A DNA stretch of 64,000 nucleotides, from positions 62,001 to 126,000 of the forward strand of contig NZ_SZUU01000002.1 in NCBI RefSeq assembly GCF_019583405.1. The letters run 5' to 3'. The notes under the pieces were generated by a model. It did not search any database. It worked only from the letters and a program-made list of their open reading frames with translations, and was not told where the DNA came from. The position numbers were made by a program, and so were the translations under genes. The DNA is from Bacteroides fragilis. Lineage in GTDB: Bacteria; Bacteroidota; Bacteroidia; Bacteroidales; Bacteroidaceae. How positions within the stretch are numbered: the stretch's first letter is position 1; every line of letters starts with the position of its first letter. Positions 60,132 through 64,000 of the stretch are shown here, one piece after another.

Positions 60132-61850
60132 TTAGTTAACATCACGGACACAGCGCACGGAAGCCTCCATTTTTTTATCATACGGAGATAGCACCACCGT
60201 AGTTGTTGAAATTACTCCTGTATAATCAATATACATGCCCCATGCTTCGTTTTCGTTCACTTCAGTACCGGTCCAGTATGGTTTGTTTCGATTCTCATCT
60301 TTACTAAAGTTCAAATCATCGAAAGTATTCCCATTAGCCGATACCAGTACTAATACCGTCCGCAACTCGGAGGCTCTCGGAAGTCTCCAGTTATGAAAAC
60401 CGCCCCCGTTATATTTCCTGCAAAGTTCTTTTGCGACCAACTGCCCGTTTGCAGCTTCCCACGGAACAGATACAATGGATATATCGTTTTTGGTCATCTG
60501 AATTGTCGGATAAACTTTTTCCTTCGTGTACACGTTTATATCATCCGTAATTTTCAGACCGTCCGTGGGCAGTGTCTCGGGGGCCGGTGAATTAACAGGT
60601 ACATAAACTCCGTTACCTCCATAGGCCACAGTGGTAAGGCAGTCTTCGAACGGATGCACTCCAGCAGCTAAATAGGTAGGTTTTGGAGGATATGTAGTCA
60701 CATATGGATCACCAGGCTTAGTGGCTGCCGGCCAATGATATCCCGGAAAATATATCTTCATATAGCTTCCGCCTCCGGGAGGAGCTATACTGCCTCCAAA
60801 ACCACCGTTAATCACCTCTGAGCTCCAGTTCTGAATACTTAGGCTCAGGACAGAGTTATTATAGACCAGGTCATACGTATTCTTATATCCCTGTCTGAAG
60901 CCAAATGATTTGCCATCGTCACTACGATTTAGATAGGCCTTGTCCAGAGTAAATAGCTCATTAATTCCATTAACATTCAATACGAGGGCTATTTCACCGT
61001 CACCGACTTTGGTATCCATGAACGAGGGGACCAGAAACTCATAGGTGCGAACTTCTGTAGTGGACAATGCCACAGCAGGATCCACTGTTACTCCTATCGG
61101 ACCAACAATAGCTCCATCCTTCGCCAATCCTGTTTCCGGATCAATAAATCCTTTGTTTTTAATCCAACTCCCACCGAGATTATCCAGAGAGACACTACTC
61201 AGCATGCACTCCGGTCCTTTATTCACGTATTTCGTGATATTAAGAACGATCCACGTATAGGCATGCCGGAAGTTTAAAGGGACAGTTGCCACCGGGTCAC
61301 CGGATGGAGTGAACGGAAAGATGGTGTTGGTATTGTAAAGCAGATCTGTCTGCTTGAGACCGTCCGTAGCGGTGAAATCAAACGGGATACCATTCGTATA
61401 GACACTCTTGGTAGCGGTTGTGACGGGCGGATAGTAGGCAACCACCTTTAAGGCTTTACCTTCCGGTCCTGCGGGAGTAACGCTTAATTGATTGGAATTG
61501 TCAATGAAAGACCAATTCCACGGTGCGGAGGGAGCAGAGCGTTGCATTGTCGCTGTCATGTCTGATGATCCTTTGAAAATTTCATTCCCGTTCTCACTTT
61601 TAGTGACAGACATGCCAAAGGAATAGGTATTTCCGGTAAAATCCGTTGTGGGGGTTGCAATAGTCCTTGATTGGGTGGTCTCGGCCTTTTCTATGGAGGC
61701 ATTGAAATTCAGAGGGACTTCCCTTGCCGGAGTACCCGGCTCAAGCCCGTTAGAAACATAGTTATCACAAGCTCCGGCCAATAGTAAAGAGCAAGCTGCC
61801 AGGATGATTGCCCGGGGGATGGTATATTTCTTGTTTGTATCCATATTCAT
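60132..61850 (-). CDS. Fimbrillin-family (Mfa_like_1) lipoprotein with lectin-like tail
   Basis: 572 aa from the ATG at 61850 (MNMDTNKKYTIPRAIILAAC, lipobox AGAC); an ATG at 61868 is also possible. Processing-like Arg in TQSRTIATP. Mfa_like_1 pattern YSFGMSVTKSENG, KVVAYYPPVTTA, LLYNTNTIFPF and FRHAYTWIVLNI, then DLVYNNSVLSLSIQNW. The C-terminal part carries a FISUMP/Lcl tail with FHNWRLPRASELRTVL, PYWTGTEVNENEAWGMYID and SVRCVRDVN. It fuses a pilin domain to a lectin-like domain. Confidence 0.8.
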   Translation of the reverse strand: MNMDTNKKYTIPRAIILAACSLLLAGACDNYVSNGLEPGTPAREVPLNFNASIEKAETTQSRTIATPTTDFTGNTYSFGMSVTKSENGNEIFKGSSDMTATMQRSAPSAPWNWSFIDNSNQLSVTPAGPEGKALKVVAYYPPVTTATKSVYTNGIPFDFTATDGLKQTDLLYNTNTIFPFTPSGDPVATVPLNFRHAYTWIVLNITKYVNKGPECMLSSVSLDNLGGSWIKNKGFIDPETGLAKDGAIVGPIGVTVDPAVALSTTEVRTYEFLVPSFMDTKVGDGEIALVLNVNGINELFTLDKAYLNRSDDGKSFGFRQGYKNTYDLVYNNSVLSLSIQNWSSEVINGGFGGSIAPPGGGSYMKIYFPGYHWPAATKPGDPYVTTYPPKPTYLAAGVHPFEDCLTTVAYGGNGVYVPVNSPAPETLPTDGLKITDDINVYTKEKVYPTIQMTKNDISIVSVPWEAANGQLVAKELCRKYNGGGFHNWRLPRASELRTVLVLVSANGNTFDDLNFSKDENRNKPYWTGTEVNENEAWGMYIDYTGVISTTTVVLSPYDKKMEASVRCVRDVN

Positions 61851-61868
61851 CTTTGTATATCGTTTCAA

Positions 61869-63647
61869 TTACTTATCATTCGATTTCTGCCTTACACAAC
61901 GGATTCTCAGTTTCGTCGTTTTCCCATAATGCAATGCATATCCGGCGGTGGTACTAGTACTAAAATCTACAGCCCACGCTGAACCGGACTTTTTCCTCAG
62001 TTCGTCTGTTGTACCTTCCAGATACTCACTTCCGCACCAATAAGTCCCGGACAACGGTGTGAACCCGCGCAATTTTTCCAAACTTCCCTGATTCACATAG
62101 ATAAACGCCAGTTCCGAGAGTCGCGGAAGTCTCCAGTCATCGAATCCGTCTTCTTCCAGATCGCGGCATAGGTCAAAGGCTGTCAACGCAGTCCCGGTCT
62201 TCCACGGAATGGTCTCATTACCCAATTCATTCACCATATCACTGCCGGAAACCATCAGAGAGGGAAAGGTACCTTCATAGTTAAGGGCATCCGGCACTGT
62301 AGAATATAATTCCCCGTTTTGTCCTCCCATGATATTCGGAGAGTAGAAACTATTTCCTTCCTTATAAAAATCATTGTAATCGAATGAGAAGTTATAGCCA
62401 GTCCAAAGAGACTTCTTCTTGGGAATTCGCTGTGAGGAACCCGCAGCGTAAGTCCAGTCCAGGTTCTCACCATTAAATCCCTGATAATTCAGGTAATATC
62501 CCGAAATGGAAGGTACAGAGGCCGATTGCCCCGTAGTCCATGGTTCAAGAGTGGTTTCGAAACCTAAATTTTTCGGCTTGCTGTTGTACGCAAGATCGGC
62601 GGTCGCATAACCTGCAGCCTTCACGCTCTTGATGGTAAACTGGTATACGTGGTTACGCAGGATATTCATTTTGTCCCGGCTTCCCTCGTCGTAAGTGAAG
62701 TCTACGCGGTAGAATGTTTCAGTGGTCGAACCGTTATACTTTCCTCCTACGATAATTGCAAGGCGCTGGGTATGTTTGTCATCATATACTCCCCCCCATA
62801 ACAAATCGGCTTCGGGCAGATAGATTTTTTCCGCGCAATAGGTGCTATTGGTGATATACGCGCTACCATACGTCTTTGTTTCCGTATCTCCGACAGGCGA
62901 AGGTTTGTTGATGGTCAATACCCCTGCCGAAGAAGAGAAGTTGTTTTCTACGGGCATGTACGCGTATTGCTTTCCATCTTTCCATATCTGCACCTGGGTC
63001 ATGGAAAACGGCACTTTACCTTTGGTCCATGTATTGCCATTGGCGTTTTTAGTCCCTATGCCGATGTCTACCCGAGCCACTGCACGTACCAGTGATACGG
63101 TGCCGAGATCCATCGTCTCATTAATGATTTGAGGAGTTCCATCTTTAGCTATCCCGAACATCGGAAACGGCTGTGTAGCAGTAAATTCCGGTACATTGCT
63201 TTCCCCGGTAAGCTTCGTGCTCAGGCAGGCTTGTTGCACTTCCGCATAGCTCCTTCCCGCCATACGATAAAAGATTCCGTAATCACCATCGGGGAAGTTG
63301 GCTACGATGACAAGCTTGTATTTATCATTGTTATCTACGCTCTGCAACAGTGTGGCGCTGTATTTTCCGGCACCCGCATCAGAAGCGGTACCTATACCCA
63401 CATGACGCAAGGTACCGAAGGCATTTCCATTTGCATTGAATTGAAGAATACAAAGGGACTTAATGGCCGAAGCGGTATCATCATTATCCATTGTCGTTCC
63501 GCTATTGGCGGCGGATACGGACAGGTTGATGATGGTAGAATCCGCAGACGGGGAGAACGAATCGTCCTGCTGACATGATATTTGAAATATCATTGCAGCA
63601 ACAATCATTGCCCACTTGCTTAAATTCGATGTATGCTTATTCTTCAT
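61869..63647 (-). CDS. FimA-like fimbrial lipoprotein with lectin-like tail
   Basis: 592 aa. Lipobox ISC (Cys25) in WAMIVAAMIFQISC. The N-terminal half has the FimA/P_gingi_FimA-like pattern IKSLCILQFNANGNAFGTLRHVG and YKLVIVANFPDG, then LVRAVARVDIGIG. No TR-type Arg processing site is seen at the usual place (SAANSGTTMDNDD instead). The C-terminal tail is FISUMP/Lcl-like with FDDWRLPRLSELAFIYV, TYWCGSEYLEG and LRIRCVRQKS. First complete gene of the second fimbrial operon in this window. Confidence 0.8.
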   Translation of the reverse strand: MKNKHTSNLSKWAMIVAAMIFQISCQQDDSFSPSADSTIINLSVSAANSGTTMDNDDTASAIKSLCILQFNANGNAFGTLRHVGIGTASDAGAGKYSATLLQSVDNNDKYKLVIVANFPDGDYGIFYRMAGRSYAEVQQACLSTKLTGESNVPEFTATQPFPMFGIAKDGTPQIINETMDLGTVSLVRAVARVDIGIGTKNANGNTWTKGKVPFSMTQVQIWKDGKQYAYMPVENNFSSSAGVLTINKPSPVGDTETKTYGSAYITNSTYCAEKIYLPEADLLWGGVYDDKHTQRLAIIVGGKYNGSTTETFYRVDFTYDEGSRDKMNILRNHVYQFTIKSVKAAGYATADLAYNSKPKNLGFETTLEPWTTGQSASVPSISGYYLNYQGFNGENLDWTYAAGSSQRIPKKKSLWTGYNFSFDYNDFYKEGNSFYSPNIMGGQNGELYSTVPDALNYEGTFPSLMVSGSDMVNELGNETIPWKTGTALTAFDLCRDLEEDGFDDWRLPRLSELAFIYVNQGSLEKLRGFTPLSGTYWCGSEYLEGTTDELRKKSGSAWAVDFSTSTTAGYALHYGKTTKLRIRCVRQKSNDK

Positions 63648-63692
63648 ATTCTATACTTTATCTTCAGTATTTATAGTCCACCGTCCGGTGAT

Positions 63693-64000
63693 TTAATTAT
63701 ATTCTTTCCAGACAGTCTCTTCTCCCCATGCGGTGAGTTCTACCTCTACACTGACACTCAATTTGAAATCCAACAGCACGTTCAGTGTTTGTCCCACTAC
63801 CGGGATGATAGGCTGGTGGCTGCTGTCCGTGTTCAGACTTCTAAGCAGATCACCGTTACGATAGATATCTATGGTCAGCCCTTTGTTTTCTTCCAGAGTA
63901 GGAAACAGATTGAAAGGAGGAATTTTATAATCTTTTCCCGCTTCAAAACGGGGCGAAAATTGATAGGAAGCGGGAGCACCGCTATAATGACCTTCAAAAT
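63693..64000 (-). CDS. Fimbrillin-like protein, C-terminal 102 residues only
   Basis: Open from the right edge of the window to the stop at 63693-63695. The visible part reads FEAGKDYKIPPFNLFPTLEE, LTIDIYRNGDLLRSLNTDSS, VVGQTLNVLLDFKLSVSVEV and ends ELTAWGEETVWKEYN. The alternating strand pattern and the xWG/xWxxx ending are those of pilin-like proteins in this window (compare VTVQPWTTV, VKIDDWKSD). The start and signal peptide lie outside the window, so family placement is tentative. Confidence 0.55.
   Translation of the reverse strand, partial: FEGHYSGAPASYQFSPRFEAGKDYKIPPFNLFPTLEENKGLTIDIYRNGDLLRSLNTDSSHQPIIPVVGQTLNVLLDFKLSVSVEVELTAWGEETVWKEYN

Overview
The window is chromosomal DNA from a Bacteroides-type bacterium. 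The evidence is the sigma-ABfr style -7 box (TAnnTTTG), the near absence of Shine-Dalgarno sequences, families largely confined to Bacteroidales (DUF3127, DUF4248, DUF4348, DUF3575, Mfa-like pilins) and many lipoproteins with a Bacteroidales gene order. The exact species cannot be fixed from sequence alone.

Layout. 1-15.7 kb is housekeeping DNA: a RidA fragment, a protease-like TPR protein, rlmB, recN, coaBC, a DnaQ-like exonuclease and dnaN on the minus strand, then a divergent SSB-like DUF3127 protein, a DUF3352-like membrane protein, a metallo-beta-lactamase-fold hydrolase, murB, a DUF4348 lipoprotein, and the divergent threonine-catabolism pair tdh (SDR type) and kbl. 15.8-37.3 kb is one long minus-strand fimbrial (type V pilus) locus: a 130-aa leader protein, a DUF3575 outer-membrane protein, ten small pilin-like lipoproteins, then three large lectin-tailed adhesin-like paralogues, with an independent AAA-ATPase/nuclease gene lying between the last two. 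37.35-38.6 kb carries a 316-bp segment bounded by perfect 24-bp inverted repeats, next to a tyrosine recombinase gene. 38.8-40.3 kb has two small Bacteroidales accessory genes. 40.5-47.5 kb holds ferritin, lysA, lysC, an FtsE-like ATPase and hisIE-F-A-H. After that come two identical tRNA-Asp genes, a DUF6688-like membrane protein, an outer-membrane barrel, a DUF4136 lipoprotein, a ClC antiporter and HU. 53.7-64 kb is a second fimbrial operon that runs off the window.

The most interesting system is the first fimbrial locus, which appears to have two layers of phase variation. (1) A promoter-like sequence lies inside the 316-bp invertible segment. In the orientation given it points away from the operon (predicted OFF); inversion would put it about 60 bp before the first gene. 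(2) The two last adhesin paralogues contain tandem copies of a 13-bp unit (CCTCAACGGCTCG; 9 and 4 copies) between the lipoprotein signal peptide and the mature domain. Because 13 is not a multiple of 3, each gain or loss of a unit changes the reading frame. In the sequence given both genes are out of frame although their 730-codon bodies are intact. Gene 20030-22557 would be restored by 7 or 10 units. Gene 15789-18245 needs 3 or 6 units and also repair of a one-base lesion in its signal peptide. The repeat lies upstream of the predicted Arg processing site of type V pilins, so it would work as an on/off frame switch that leaves no trace in the mature protein.

A dispersed family of about 100-bp imperfect palindromes (arms like TTCACCACAGATTACACAG) occupies many intergenic gaps throughout the window.
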